The translations under genes were made by a program, and so were the position numbers. Below are positions 18,894 through 28,313 of a stretch of 64,000 bases of DNA, piece by piece. This stretch comes from Rhizobiales bacterium CCH10-E5 (GTDB lineage Bacteria; Pseudomonadota; Alphaproteobacteria; Rhizobiales; Beijerinckiaceae), in assembly GCA_001556125.1 (NCBI GenBank), contig LSIG01000210.1:27808-91807 (forward strand), written 5' to 3'. Under the pieces are notes generated by a model that was not told the origin of the DNA, did no database searches, and saw only the letters and a program-made list of their open reading frames with translations. Each line of letters opens with the position of its first letter. Position 1 is the stretch's first letter.

Positions 18894-20524
18894 TCTCACC
18901 CCTCCCCCTCCTCTCCGTCCAGGATCTCTCCGTCGCCTTCCGCCAGGGCGGGCGCGAGACGCTCGCGGTCGACCGGGTGTCCTTCGATCTCGCCAAGGGC
19001 GAGACGCTCGCCATCGTCGGCGAGTCGGGCTCCGGCAAATCGGTCTCGGCGCTGTCGATCCTGAAGCTGTTGAACTATCCGGCGGCGCATCATCCCTCCG
19101 GAAAGGTGATGTTCGACGGCCAGGACCTCATCGCCGCCGACGAGGACGCGATGCGCAAGGTCCGCGGGAACGACATCACCATGGTGTTCCAGGAGCCGAT
19201 GACCTCGCTCAACCCGCTGCACACGATCGAGCGGCAGATCGGCGAGATCCTCGAGCTTCACAAGGGTCTGCGAGGCGAGGCTGCGCGGGCGCGTACGCTG
19301 GAACTGCTGGAACTGGTCGGCATCCGCGACGCGAAGAGCCGGCTCGACGCCTATCCGCACCAGCTTTCCGGCGGCCAGCGCCAGCGCGTGATGATCGCGA
19401 TGGCGCTCGCCAACGAGCCGCATCTCCTGATCGCCGACGAGCCGACCACAGCGCTCGACGTCACCGTGCAGGCGCAGATCCTGAAGCTGCTCAAGGACCT
19501 GCAGACGCGGCTCGGCATGGCGATGCTGTTCATCACCCATGATCTCGGCATCGTCCGCCGCATCGCCGACCGTGTCTGCGTGATGCTGAAGGGGCAGATC
19601 GTCGAGCAGGGGCCAGTGGCCGAGATCTTCGGCAACCCGCAGCACGCCTACACACAACGCCTGATCGCGGCCGAGCCGACCGGGCGCCCCGACCCTGTCG
19701 CGGACGATGCTGCCACACTGGTCGAGGCCGGGCCGATCAAGGTCTGGTTCCCGATTAAGAGCGGCTTCCTCCGCCGGACCACCGGGCATGTGAAGGCAGT
19801 CGACGGCATCTCGGTGAGCGTGCGCGAAGGCGAGACGCTCGGCGTCGTCGGGGAATCAGGTTCGGGCAAGACGACGCTCGGCCTCGCCATCCTGCGGCTG
19901 ATCTCGTCGGAGGGGCCGATCCTCTTCCTCGGCGACCGGATCGATGGGCTTTCGGCTTCCCAGGTCCGACCGAAGCGGAAGGACCTGCAGGTTGTCTTTC
20001 AGGATCCCTATGGCTCGCTGTCGCCGCGCATGTCGGTGGCCGAGATTGTCGCCGAGGGGCTGACCGTCCAGGCGAAGCAGCAGAGCTATGCGCAGCGGCG
20101 CGAGGTGGTGGCGCAGGCCCTGAGCGATGTCGGGCTCGATCCCTCCGCGATGGACCGCTACCCGCACGAGTTCTCAGGCGGTCAGCGTCAGCGCATCGCG
20201 ATCGCCCGGGCCATGGCGCTCGATCCGAAATTCGTCGTGCTGGACGAGCCAACCTCGGCACTCGACATGTCGGTTCAGGTGCAGATCGTCGCGCTGCTGC
20301 GTGAACTTCAGGCGAGGCGCAAGCTGGGCTATCTCTTCATCAGCCACGACCTCAAGGTCGTCCGCGCGATGGCCCATCGCGTGCTGGTGATGCAGAACGG
20401 CAAGGTCGTCGAAGAGGGTCCGGCCGAGGAGATCTTCTCCCGGCCCCGCGAGGCCTACACCCAGGCCCTGCTTGCCGCGGCACTCAATCTCGAACCCGCC
20501 GGCGCCGCCGCCGTGAGGGACTGA
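18890..20524 (+). CDS. yejF: ABC transporter ATP-binding protein, double ATPase YejF
   Basis: A 544-residue protein with two ATPase domains that powers the YejBE importer. Both have Walker A ([12 protein letters not shown], then [12 protein letters not shown]), signature motifs ([24 protein letters not shown]) and Walker B ([24 protein letters not shown]). No ATG or GTG lies near the expected N-terminus, so I accept the TTG at 18890, which overlaps the PIN-protein stop. The protein then begins [16 protein letters not shown], normal for the family. Separated from yejE by the cassette. Confidence 0.93.
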   Translation: MISPLPLLSVQDLSVAFRQGGRETLAVDRVSFDLAKGETLAIVGESGSGKSVSALSILKLLNYPAAHHPSGKVMFDGQDLIAADEDAMRKVRGNDITMVFQEPMTSLNPLHTIERQIGEILELHKGLRGEAARARTLELLELVGIRDAKSRLDAYPHQLSGGQRQRVMIAMALANEPHLLIADEPTTALDVTVQAQILKLLKDLQTRLGMAMLFITHDLGIVRRIADRVCVMLKGQIVEQGPVAEIFGNPQHAYTQRLIAAEPTGRPDPVADDAATLVEAGPIKVWFPIKSGFLRRTTGHVKAVDGISVSVREGETLGVVGESGSGKTTLGLAILRLISSEGPILFLGDRIDGLSASQVRPKRKDLQVVFQDPYGSLSPRMSVAEIVAEGLTVQAKQQSYAQRREVVAQALSDVGLDPSAMDRYPHEFSGGQRQRIAIARAMALDPKFVVLDEPTSALDMSVQVQIVALLRELQARRKLGYLFISHDLKVVRAMAHRVLVMQNGKVVEEGPAEEIFSRPREAYTQALLAAALNLEPAGAAAVRD

Positions 20525-20526
20525 GC

Positions 20527-21744
20527 ATGGCGCGCGCCATCCTGATCGTGCTCGATTCCGTCGGCTGCGGCGGGGCGGAGGATGCGGCGGCCTATGGCGA
20601 TGCCGGGTCCGATACGCTCGGCCACATCGCCGCCGCCTGCGCGGCCGGGGCGGGAGACCGGGAGGGCCTGCGCAGCGGGCCGCTCGCCCTGCCGCATCTC
20701 GTGCGCCTGGGGCTGGCCCATGCCTGCGAGGCCTCGACCGGAACCGCACTGGCGGGCGCAGCCAAGCCGGCCAGGCCGACCGGCCGGCATGGCTACGGCG
20801 TCGAGCGCAGCCAGGGCAAGGACACGCCCTCCGGGCATTGGGAGATCGCCGGCTGCCCCGTGCCCTTCGCCTGGGGCTATTTCACCGATCAGGAGAATTC
20901 CTTCCCCGCCGATCTCGTCGCCGCCATCATCCACGCCGGCGCCCTGCCCGGCATCATCGGTAACCGGCACGCCTCCGGCACGGCGATCATCGACGAGCTC
21001 GCCGAAGAGCACATCGCGACCGGCAAGCCCATCTGCTACACCTCCGTCGATTCCGTGCTGCAAATCGCCGCGCATGAGGAGCATTTCGGCCTGGAGCGAC
21101 TCTATGCGCTGTGCCGCCAGGTTCGGGCCCTGGTCGACCCCCTGCGGATCGGGCGCGTCATCGCCCGCCCCTTCGTCGGCAGCCGCGAGACGGGCTTCAC
21201 TCGCACTGGCAACCGCAAGGACTTCGCCATCCCGCCGCCGGACGAGACGATCCTGGACCGACTCTCGGCGCAGGGACGGCCGGTCGTCACGGTGGGAAAG
21301 ATCGGCGACATCTTCGCGCATCGCGCAACGGGGACCGAGATCAAGCCCTTCGGCAACGCGGCGATGTTCGAGGCGGCGCTCACCGCCTGGTCGGACCTGC
21401 CGGATGGCGGGTTCTGCTTCGTGAACCTCGTCGATTTCGACACGGAGTTCGGCCATCGCCGCGACGTACCGGGCTATGCGGCGGCACTCGAAGCCTTCGA
21501 TGCGATGGTTCCGCGGCTCGAAGCCGCTTTGTGCCCCGGCGATCTCGCGATCCTCACCGCCGATCACGGCAACGATCCGACCTGGCCGGGGACGGACCAC
21601 ACGCGCGAACATGTGCCGATCCTTGCTTTCGGCCCCGGCATCGCGCCCGAGCCGCTAGGCCGGCGAGAGAGCTTCGCCGACATCGCCGCGACCGTCGGGC
21701 ATTGGCTGGACCTCGGCCAGGTCGGCCCCGGCCGGGGCTGGTAG
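20527..21744 (+). CDS. deoB: Phosphopentomutase
   Basis: Interconverts ribose or deoxyribose 1-phosphate and 5-phosphate in nucleoside salvage. It has 405 residues; alkaline-phosphatase superfamily. Metal-site segments are visible at the N-terminus ([12 protein letters not shown]) and near the C-terminus ([24 protein letters not shown]), with [11 protein letters not shown] in the cap region. It starts two bases after the yejF stop, so it is probably the last gene of the yej transcript. Confidence 0.96.
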   Translation: MARAILIVLDSVGCGGAEDAAAYGDAGSDTLGHIAAACAAGAGDREGLRSGPLALPHLVRLGLAHACEASTGTALAGAAKPARPTGRHGYGVERSQGKDTPSGHWEIAGCPVPFAWGYFTDQENSFPADLVAAIIHAGALPGIIGNRHASGTAIIDELAEEHIATGKPICYTSVDSVLQIAAHEEHFGLERLYALCRQVRALVDPLRIGRVIARPFVGSRETGFTRTGNRKDFAIPPPDETILDRLSAQGRPVVTVGKIGDIFAHRATGTEIKPFGNAAMFEAALTAWSDLPDGGFCFVNLVDFDTEFGHRRDVPGYAAALEAFDAMVPRLEAALCPGDLAILTADHGNDPTWPGTDHTREHVPILAFGPGIAPEPLGRRESFADIAATVGHWLDLGQVGPGRGW

Positions 21745-21746
21745 GC

Positions 21747-23207
21747 TCAGACCGCCGCCACCCGCCCGCAGAAGGCGGCGACTTCGGCGCGGATCTCGCG
21801 CGTATGGGTCGCGACCGCCTCGGCCGAGCCCTGCACCTGGCGCGCAGCGTGATGGGCACCTTCGGTCATAGCCTCAAAGCTTTCGACGATGTCGGCGCTG
21901 CGCCGCGCGCCCTCGAACGACATCCGGACCTGATGCGCGATCTCGCCGGTCGCCTGGCCCTGCTGCTGAACGGACACCGAGATCGCTTCGGCCACGCGCT
22001 CGACGTCGCCGATGGCCGTCACGATGTCGCGGATCGCCTTGAGCGAACGCTGCGAGGCATCCTGCATGGCGCCGATCTGCGCCGAGACTTCGTCGGTCGC
22101 CTTGGCGGTCTGGGCCGAGAGCGTCTTCACCTCGCCCGCAACCACCGCAAAGCCGCGCCCCATCTCGCCGGCCCGCGCCGCCTCGATCGTCGCGTTCAGC
22201 GCGAGCAGGCTGGTCTGCGCCGCAATGCTGCGGATCAGCTCCACCACCGCGCCGACATTCTCGCTGTTGCGGGCGAGCACCTCGATCTCGCTGCTCGCCC
22301 TGCGGGCCAGTTCCGCGGCCGTCGCGGTGCCGTCGGCGGCGTGGGCCACGCTGCGGCCGATCTCGCCGATCGACATGGCGAGCTGATCGCTCGCCGCGGA
22401 CAGGTGGTCGATGCTGAGCAGCGTTTCCGACGTCGCGTCCGATACGACGACCGTCTTGCCGCGGGCTTCGTTGGAGGTCGTCGTGAGCGCGACGGCCTCG
22501 GCCTGCATCACGCCGGCGGCGCCGTCCAGAACCGCCATCTCCTCCTCCATGCGCGCGCGGAAGACGGCAACCGTCTCGCGCAGCAAGTCGGAGCGCCGAG
22601 CGATCTCCTCGCCCAGTTGCTTTTCCCGCTCCGCCACCTGTCGCTCGCGATCCGCATTCTCCTGCGCCTTGGCGAGGCTGTTTTCGTTCAGCACGAACAT
22701 GCGCTCCAGCATGACCGCGACCATTGTGAGGAAGGAGGTCTCGATGACAACGATAACCGCGTGCAGCAGCACCCGCCCGAGGCTGCCACCCTGATAGAAC
22801 ACAGCCGCCGGAAGGATGTATTGGAGTGCGAGGTGGTGGAGGGCCGTCAGTGCCGCCCCCAGCACGATCGGCCGCCAGTCGCAGAAGCCCGCGAGCAGCG
22901 CCAGCACGGCGAAATAGTACATGTGCATGTCGGGCTGCCAGGGGTGCCCGGCGAGGCTCGCCACCATCAGCGAAACCTGGGCGATCAGCACGATCGCAAG
23001 GGCGAGCTGGGTGACGATGGCGGCTCCGCGCGTTGCGTAGAGAAGCCAGGCAGCCGCCGCCATGCCGAACGCCAGCGCCGTCGGCAGCCACACCGATCGA
23101 CTGAGCATCAGCTCGATCAGCAGCAGCAGCGGCACATGCAGGAAAGCGAGCCCGAGCAGGACGCAGGCGACGCGGCTCCGGACGGAATCGAGCGTCCAGT
23201 TCATCAT
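21747..23207 (-). CDS. Methyl-accepting chemotaxis protein with a multi-helix membrane domain
   Basis: A 486-residue chemoreceptor. In place of the usual two-helix, periplasmic-sensor layout, the N-terminal 180 residues contain about six hydrophobic helices with short loops (LLGLAFLHVPLLLLIELML, AAAAWLLYATRG, LALAIVLIAQVSLMVASLAG and others). A coiled coil follows, then the MCP signalling hairpin (RGFAVVAGEVKTLSAQ). No HAMP is obvious. The ATG at 23207 overlaps the stop of the small gene upstream (ATGA), so the two are co-translated. Ligand unknown; a membrane-embedded cue or protein partner is possible. No che genes are in the window. Confidence 0.88.
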   Translation of the reverse strand: MMNWTLDSVRSRVACVLLGLAFLHVPLLLLIELMLSRSVWLPTALAFGMAAAAWLLYATRGAAIVTQLALAIVLIAQVSLMVASLAGHPWQPDMHMYYFAVLALLAGFCDWRPIVLGAALTALHHLALQYILPAAVFYQGGSLGRVLLHAVIVVIETSFLTMVAVMLERMFVLNENSLAKAQENADRERQVAEREKQLGEEIARRSDLLRETVAVFRARMEEEMAVLDGAAGVMQAEAVALTTTSNEARGKTVVVSDATSETLLSIDHLSAASDQLAMSIGEIGRSVAHAADGTATAAELARRASSEIEVLARNSENVGAVVELIRSIAAQTSLLALNATIEAARAGEMGRGFAVVAGEVKTLSAQTAKATDEVSAQIGAMQDASQRSLKAIRDIVTAIGDVERVAEAISVSVQQQGQATGEIAHQVRMSFEGARRSADIVESFEAMTEGAHHAARQVQGSAEAVATHTREIRAEVAAFCGRVAAV

Positions 23208-23569
23208 GCGCGCCGATCGTCGGCAGGAGCATCGAGGCAGCCAGCGAGACCGGTCAGCGCGACCAGCAGGAGCGCGCCGCTGGGACGGTTGGCCATACCT
23301 TCGTCCGGAGGCGCGATCACGACGACATTCGCCGCGCGCCCCTGACGCAGCACGCGGTGCCCGGCCGCAAGGGTGAGCGCCACAGCGTCGCGGGCCTGTG
23401 TCCATGGCGGATAGATGACGGCGACGGGCACTTGTGTCCCAGGACCCGCCTGAGGCAGCGCGACGGCGATCGCGAGGGGGCTGGCAAGGGCGACGCACAG
23501 GAGGGCAAGACGGTCGCGAGCGGACAAGGCGCGCGACGGAGAGGGGCGCGAAACTGCAGTCGAAGGCAT
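23204..23569 (-). CDS. Small membrane/exported protein coupled to the chemoreceptor
   Basis: A 121-residue protein I do not recognise. The N-terminal hydrophobic stretch (about residues 22-41, LALLCVALASPLAIAVALPQA) would be a signal or anchor; the middle (VPVAVIYPPWTQARDAV) is soluble; a second hydrophobic segment (SGALLLVALTGLAGCLDA) lies near the C-terminus. The stop codon overlaps the chemoreceptor ATG, so it is probably made with, and may assist, that receptor. It is the first gene of the pair. Confidence 0.68.
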   Translation of the reverse strand: MPSTAVSRPSPSRALSARDRLALLCVALASPLAIAVALPQAGPGTQVPVAVIYPPWTQARDAVALTLAAGHRVLRQGRAANVVVIAPPDEGMANRPSGALLLVALTGLAGCLDAPADDRRA

Positions 23570-23693
23570 GAGGAACCCGAACGCTGGACCACCGTCCGCA
23601 GGCCCCCCCGGCAGACTCCGTCATTCACACAGATCGAGGTTAAAGATCGCTTACACGGCAGGGCTGGAGGGGCGCGACAGGTGTCGATCGGCC

Positions 23694-24140
23694 TCAGCGC
23701 GCGAGCCGCTCCTTGATGCGGCGCATCAGCCCGTCCCGAACCTCGCGATAGGCATTCATCACCTGGTCCCGCGAGCCCTGCACGGCCGTCGGATCGACCG
23801 TCGGCCAGTATTCGACCTCGGCTGCGACGGTGCGAGTCAGATCGAGGGCGCGGTGATGCGCTTCGGGCGAGAGCGAGACGATGAGGTCGAAGTTGAGCCC
23901 CTCCCACTCCTCGAGTTCCTCGATCGATTTCGGCTTGTGCTTGTGGGCGTCGATGCCGATCTCGTCGAGGGCCGCAAGCGCGAAGGCATCGACCTCACCC
24001 CGCCGCGCACCGGCCGACTGGACATAGACCGACTTGCCGAAGAAGTGCTTGGCCATCGCCTCCGCCATCGGCGAGCGAACGGCGTTGTGCGCGCACATGA
24101 AGAGCACGCTCTGGACCTTCCGCGAGGCGGGCGGCTCCAA
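23694..24140 (-). CDS. Low-molecular-weight phosphotyrosine phosphatase / arsenate-reductase-like protein
   Basis: A 148-residue protein of the LMW-PTP fold. The P-loop CxxxxxR is present near the N-terminus (LFMCAHNAVRSPMAEAM), with the general-acid aspartate likely in YWPTVDPTA. In Rhizobiales this gene follows UPF0262 and hisD, as here: three bases separate it from the UPF0262 stop. Substrate unknown; tyrosine phosphatase and thioredoxin-type arsenate reductase are both used as labels for the family. Confidence 0.88.
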   Translation of the reverse strand: MEPPASRKVQSVLFMCAHNAVRSPMAEAMAKHFFGKSVYVQSAGARRGEVDAFALAALDEIGIDAHKHKPKSIEELEEWEGLNFDLIVSLSPEAHHRALDLTRTVAAEVEYWPTVDPTAVQGSRDQVMNAYREVRDGLMRRIKERLAR

Positions 24141-24143
24141 GCC

Positions 24144-24653
24144 TCAGCCCTTCCAGTGCAACGCGTAGATGAGGGTAAAGAGCCGCCTCGCCGTATCGAA
24201 ATCGATCTCGACCTTGCCCGCGAGACGCTCGACGAGGATGCCGGCAGCCTCGTCGTGCAGGCCGCGCCGGCCCATGTCGATGGCCTCGATCTGGGAGGGC
24301 GTGGCGGTGCGGATGGCGGCGTAATAGCTTTCGCAGACCATCGCATAATCCTTGACGATGCGACGGAACGGCGTGAGCGAGAGATGGTGCGTGATCACCG
24401 GCGCGCCGTCGGCTTCGCGGATCTCGAAGACGAGCCGGCGCTCGACCATGGCGAGATGGGCGAGATAGGGGCCGCCCTCATGGCCGGGCAGCACGAAGCG
24501 GTTGCGCTCGATCAGATCATAGATCGCAACGGCGCGCTCATGCTCCTGATCGGCCGAGCCGCCGCCCAGCGAGGAGGGATCCAGCGTCACGCCGACGAGG
24601 CACTGCTTCGCGGATGTCTCGGCCTGGGGCATCGGTCCCTCCGGTTCCGCCAT
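24144..24653 (-). CDS. UPF0262 family protein
   Basis: A 169-residue conserved alphaproteobacterial protein of unknown function, recognised by its central block ([41 protein letters not shown]) and the C-terminal [15 protein letters not shown]. The true start could be the internal ATG at residue 8 (24632). It lies between hisD and the LMW phosphatase, its usual place, and is probably co-transcribed with them. Confidence 0.88.
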   Translation of the reverse strand: MAEPEGPMPQAETSAKQCLVGVTLDPSSLGGGSADQEHERAVAIYDLIERNRFVLPGHEGGPYLAHLAMVERRLVFEIREADGAPVITHHLSLTPFRRIVKDYAMVCESYYAAIRTATPSQIEAIDMGRRGLHDEAAGILVERLAGKVEIDFDTARRLFTLIYALHWKG

Positions 24654-24680
24654 GGCGGTCTGCCGTTCCGAGGCGTGGCC

Positions 24681-25973
24681 TCAGAGATTCAGCCTGATCG
24701 TCACGGAACGGCCGTGAGCGTGCAAGCCCTCCGCCTCCGCCAGCGCGGTAGCCGCCGGCACGAGCGCGCGCAGGGACTCGGGGCCGCATTTCAGCAGCGA
24801 TGTCCGCTTCATGAAGTCGAGCACGCCGAGACCCGAGGAGAAGCGGGCGGAGCGGGCCGTCGGCAGCACATGATTGGGCCCGCCGACATAATCGCCGATC
24901 GCCTCGGGCGTATGGCCGCCGAGGAAGATCGCGCCGGCATTGCGGATCAGCCCGGACAGGCGCTCCGGCTCCGCGGTCATGATCTCGAGATGCTCCGGCG
25001 CCATCCGGTCGATCAGCGGCACGGAAGCCTCGAGATCGGCGACGAGCAGGATCGCGCCGAAATCAGACCAGCTTTTTCCAGCGATCGCCGCGCGCGGCAG
25101 CGTGCGCAGCTGTGCCTCGACGGCCCGTTCGACCTGGTCCGCCAAAGCCGCATCATCTGTCATGAGGATCGACTGGGCGGACGCGTCATGCTCCGCCTGT
25201 GCCAGAAGATCGGCGGCGATCCAGTCCGGATTGGCGGTGCCGTCGGCGACGATCAACACCTCCGAGGGACCGGCGATCATGTCGATGCCGACCTGGCCGA
25301 AAACCCGGCGCTTGGCGGCGGCGACATAGGCGTTGCCCGGGCCGACGATCTTGGAGACCGGCGCGATCGTGCCGGTGCCATAGGCGAGCGCCGCGACGGC
25401 CTGCGCCCCGCCGATGCGGTAGATCTCATCGACGCCGGCGAGTCGCGCCGCGGCAAGGACGAGGGGGTTCGTCTCGCCCCGCGGCGTCGGCGCCACCATC
25501 ACCACCCGATCGACGCCCGCCACCTTGGCCGGCACGGCGTTCATGAGCACGGATGAGGGGTAGCTCGCCGTACCGCCCGGCACATAGAGGCCCACCGCCT
25601 CAACGGCGCTCCAGCGCCAGCCACTCTCGACGCCCGCCGCATCGGTAAACCAGGCATCCTGCGGTTTCTGGCGGGCGTGATAAGCCTCGATGCGGTCGCG
25701 CGCGGTTTCGAGAGCCTGGATCTGCGCCGGCGAGCAGGCCGCGACGGCGGCGTCGATCTCGGCCGCCGGCACGCGCAACGTCGACTCCGTTAGCGCCAGA
25801 TCGTCGAAGCGCCGGGTGTAGTCGATGACCGCGGCATCACCGCGCTCCCTGACCGCCGCGATGATGTCCGCCACCACGCGATCGACCTCCTCGGAGACCT
25901 CGCGTTTGGCCGACAGCAGGTCCCGGAACGCGCTTTCGAAATCGGCGGTGCTGTCGTCGAGCCTGATCGGCAT
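24681..25973 (-). CDS. hisD: Histidinol dehydrogenase
   Basis: Catalyses the last two oxidations of histidine synthesis (histidinol to histidine, NAD-linked, zinc). It has 430 residues. Motifs include YVPGGTASYPSSVLMNAVPAKVAGV, the GPGNAYVAAAKR segment, IAGPSEVLIVADGTANPDW and the C-terminal GPNHVLPTARSARFSSGLGV. It is separate from other his genes and part of the murA-DUF2948-hisD-UPF0262-phosphatase run conserved in Rhizobiales. Confidence 0.97.
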   Translation of the reverse strand: MPIRLDDSTADFESAFRDLLSAKREVSEEVDRVVADIIAAVRERGDAAVIDYTRRFDDLALTESTLRVPAAEIDAAVAACSPAQIQALETARDRIEAYHARQKPQDAWFTDAAGVESGWRWSAVEAVGLYVPGGTASYPSSVLMNAVPAKVAGVDRVVMVAPTPRGETNPLVLAAARLAGVDEIYRIGGAQAVAALAYGTGTIAPVSKIVGPGNAYVAAAKRRVFGQVGIDMIAGPSEVLIVADGTANPDWIAADLLAQAEHDASAQSILMTDDAALADQVERAVEAQLRTLPRAAIAGKSWSDFGAILLVADLEASVPLIDRMAPEHLEIMTAEPERLSGLIRNAGAIFLGGHTPEAIGDYVGGPNHVLPTARSARFSSGLGVLDFMKRTSLLKCGPESLRALVPAATALAEAEGLHAHGRSVTIRLNL

Positions 25974-26031
25974 CGCTGTCCCCGGAGGTGCTGGTCGGCT
26001 GGGTGGTTCGCAGGCGGGAGAGAGTTTCGGT

Positions 26032-26478
26032 TCAGGGACCGTCGGGATGTTCCGGCTTGGCCAGGGCTTCCCAGACAGGGCCGAGATCCTTCATCTGCGC
26101 CTCGACGCATTCGACGGCGAGGCGGATCGCGGCGCCGTCCGAAAAATGCAGCGTCACAGCGCCCTCCGGCCCGTCGCTGCCGGTGAAGGCGATCGCCAGC
26201 AGGCTCAGTACACGGTCGGGGATCTGCTTGTCGATGCCGGTGCTGCGCACGGCGAGGACGCGATCGAAATGAAGCGCGGTGAGCCGGCGCCGGTACTGGC
26301 CGCGCGGGGCCCCCTCCCAGTCGAAGCGACGGGCGGCGAGCGCGAAACGCTTCTCGGCCGGCAGCCAGACGATGTCGGCCACCTTCAGGACGGCATCCTG
26401 CAGATGGGCCGACATCACGGCGAGGTCATCGGCATCGAGCGCGATGAGCTTCAGGGGGTCTGCGGCATCGTCCGACAT
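26032..26478 (-). CDS. DUF2948 family protein
   Basis: A 148-residue conserved alphaproteobacterial protein of unknown function. I use the ATG at 26478 (MSDDAADPLKLIALDADDL), the usual family opening; the frame extends to 26544 without support. Conserved features include VWLPAEKRFALAARRFDWE and the ending LHFSDGAAIRLAVECVEAQMKDLGPVW. It lies between murA and hisD on the same strand, its standard neighbourhood. Confidence 0.87.
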   Translation of the reverse strand: MSDDAADPLKLIALDADDLAVMSAHLQDAVLKVADIVWLPAEKRFALAARRFDWEGAPRGQYRRRLTALHFDRVLAVRSTGIDKQIPDRVLSLLAIAFTGSDGPEGAVTLHFSDGAAIRLAVECVEAQMKDLGPVWEALAKPEHPDGP

Positions 26479-26510
26479 GGCCTGTGTTCTGGCGGTGCCG
26501 CCCGCGCGCG

Positions 26511-27800
26511 TCAACCGCTCAGGCGCTCGACCTTGGCGCCGCACCGGGTCAACTTCGCTTCCAGCGCCTCGAAACCACGGTCCAGGTGATAGACACGGTT
26601 GATGGTGGTCTCGCCCTCGGCGGCGAGGCCGGCGATCACGAGCGAGACGGAGGCGCGCAGATCGGTGGCCATCACGGGGGCGCCCGTCAGCTTCGCCACG
26701 CCCTCGACATGGGCGGCATCGCCCTCCAGGCGGATTCTCGCGCCGAGGCGCGCCAGCTCCTGCACATGCATGAAGCGGTTTTCGAAAATCGTCTCGCGGA
26801 TGCGCGAGGTGCCCTTCGCCTTGGTCATCAGCGCCATGAACTGCGCTTGGAGGTCCGTCGGGAAGCCGGGGAAAGGATCGGTCGCGATGTCGACCGCCTC
26901 GAGCGGCCGGCCGTTGCGGCGGACGCGGATGCCCTCATTCGTCGTGGAGATGTCGACCCCCGCCTGAACCAGCACGTCCAGCGCCGACTGGAGCAGTTCG
27001 GGTCGGGCGCCTTCGAGCACCACATCGCCGCCCGTCATCGCGACCGCCATGGCGTAGGTCCCGGCCTCGATCCGATCGGGCAGCACCGCGTGATGGGCAC
27101 CGCCCAGCCGCGCCACGCCCGTCACCACGATCCGGCTCGTGCCGGCACCCTCGATCTTCGCCCCCATCTTGGACAGGCAGGCGGCGAGATCCGCAATCTC
27201 CGGCTCGCGAGCAGCGTTCTCGATCACGGTCGTTCCCTGAGCGAGGACCGCGGCCATCAGCGCGGTGTGGGTTCCGCCGACCGTGACCTTCGGGAAGACG
27301 ATCTCGGCGCCCCGCAGGCCGCGCGGCGCGCGCGCGATGGCGTAGCCGTTCTCGATCTCGATCTCGGCACCCAGCCGCTCCAGCGCCATCAGCAGCAGAT
27401 CGACCGGGCGGGTGCCGATGGCGCAGCCGCCGGGCAGGGACACCTTTGCCTCACCCATGCGGGCCAGGATCGGCGCGATGACCCAGAAGCTCGCCCGCAT
27501 CGTCGAGACAAGTTCGTAGGGCGCGCAGGTGTCGACGATCTGCCTTGCGGTCAGCGCGATGGTCTGGCCCGTCTCGGCCGACTGACCGATGCGCTTGCCT
27601 GCGATCGAACGATCGACGCCATGATTGGAGAGGATGCGCGAGAGCGCGCTGACATCGGAGAGGCGCGGCACATTGGCGAGCGTCAGCGTCTCGTCGGTGA
27701 GCAGGCTCGCGATCATCAGCGGCAGGGCGGCGTTTTTGGCGCCGGAGATCGGGATGGCGCCGTCAAGGCGCTGGCCGCCGGTGATGCGGATCTTGTCCAT
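26511..27800 (-). CDS. murA: UDP-N-acetylglucosamine 1-carboxyvinyltransferase
   Basis: First committed step of peptidoglycan synthesis: transfers enolpyruvate from PEP to UDP-GlcNAc. It has 429 residues from the ATG at 27800 ([20 protein letters not shown]). The PEP-binding, fosfomycin-sensitive cysteine is residue 126 in [14 protein letters not shown]. The C-terminal [14 protein letters not shown] and the lobe pattern are intact. It heads the minus-strand run that continues through hisD. Confidence 0.97.
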   Translation of the reverse strand: MDKIRITGGQRLDGAIPISGAKNAALPLMIASLLTDETLTLANVPRLSDVSALSRILSNHGVDRSIAGKRIGQSAETGQTIALTARQIVDTCAPYELVSTMRASFWVIAPILARMGEAKVSLPGGCAIGTRPVDLLLMALERLGAEIEIENGYAIARAPRGLRGAEIVFPKVTVGGTHTALMAAVLAQGTTVIENAAREPEIADLAACLSKMGAKIEGAGTSRIVVTGVARLGGAHHAVLPDRIEAGTYAMAVAMTGGDVVLEGARPELLQSALDVLVQAGVDISTTNEGIRVRRNGRPLEAVDIATDPFPGFPTDLQAQFMALMTKAKGTSRIRETIFENRFMHVQELARLGARIRLEGDAAHVEGVAKLTGAPVMATDLRASVSLVIAGLAAEGETTINRVYHLDRGFEALEAKLTRCGAKVERLSG

Positions 27801-27852
27801 CGTCAGGTCCTGCTGAGGCCCGGGCGAATGGCCGGGCGCGAGGAAGTCGGTG

Positions 27853-28020
27853 TCAGGACCGGTCTGGGTCGGCCTGGGCTTGCGGCGCTTCGTCCGCCTC
27901 CACGGCCGCCCCCTCCACACGACGGGCCCGGGCCTGAGCCTTGCGGCGCTTCAGGTTCTCCCGGAGGGCGGCGGCGAGGCGCGCCCGTTTCTCGTCTTCT
28001 GCGGATGTCTGGCGGTTCAC
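27853..28020 (-). CDS. Small basic conserved protein upstream of murA
   Basis: A 55-residue protein from a GTG at 28020. It carries the run [18 protein letters not shown], a basic helix that I have seen in small proteins encoded next to murA in Rhizobiales; function unknown. The start is a choice: the frame stays open upstream to 28188, but the conserved part begins here and the RBS is weak. Same strand as murA and 52 bases before it. Confidence 0.55.
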   Translation of the reverse strand: MNRQTSAEDEKRARLAAALRENLKRRKAQARARRVEGAAVEADEAPQAQADPDRS

Positions 28021-28210
28021 GGCAACGACTCGGCAACCGGTTTCAACGCTGGCAACGCGGCGAAATCGCGGCGCATCGTTAGCCGCATCGCCGCTCTTCG
28101 ACAAGCGTGGCCGAGCGCCGGCATGCCGCTTGCCTGCCGCAAGACATCGGCCCGTCTCCGTGCCAATTCGATACAGATCCGCAAGCAATCACCTGACGTT
28201 AGGTAATATT

Positions 28211-28229
28211 GGTTAACAAGATTAACCAT
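28211..28229 (+). promoter_or_regulatory. AT-rich TTAACC palindrome, possible CtrA-type site upstream of the RpfF-like gene
   Basis: GGTTAA (28211-28216) and TTAACC (28222-28227) form an inverted repeat with a five-base spacer, and TTAACCAT (28222-28229) matches the eight-base CtrA half-site used in alphaproteobacteria. The canonical double site has a seven-base spacing, so this is not a perfect CtrA box. Another GTTAAC lies near 28255. The 293-base interval 28021-28313 is otherwise unremarkable but unusually AT-rich for this genome. Confidence 0.4.
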
Positions 28230-28313
28230 CTGCTCGGGTTTTCATTTACAGTTTGTTAACTTCGCGTAGCTTGGCGGCATCGCGCTCCTCGCTAGCGGTA
28301 CGGGATCAGCAGC

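Noticed and set aside
23568..25556. 662-codon plus-strand frame across the phosphatase, UPF0262 and hisD
   Set aside because: Shadow frame of three conserved minus-strand genes; no start signal or domain.
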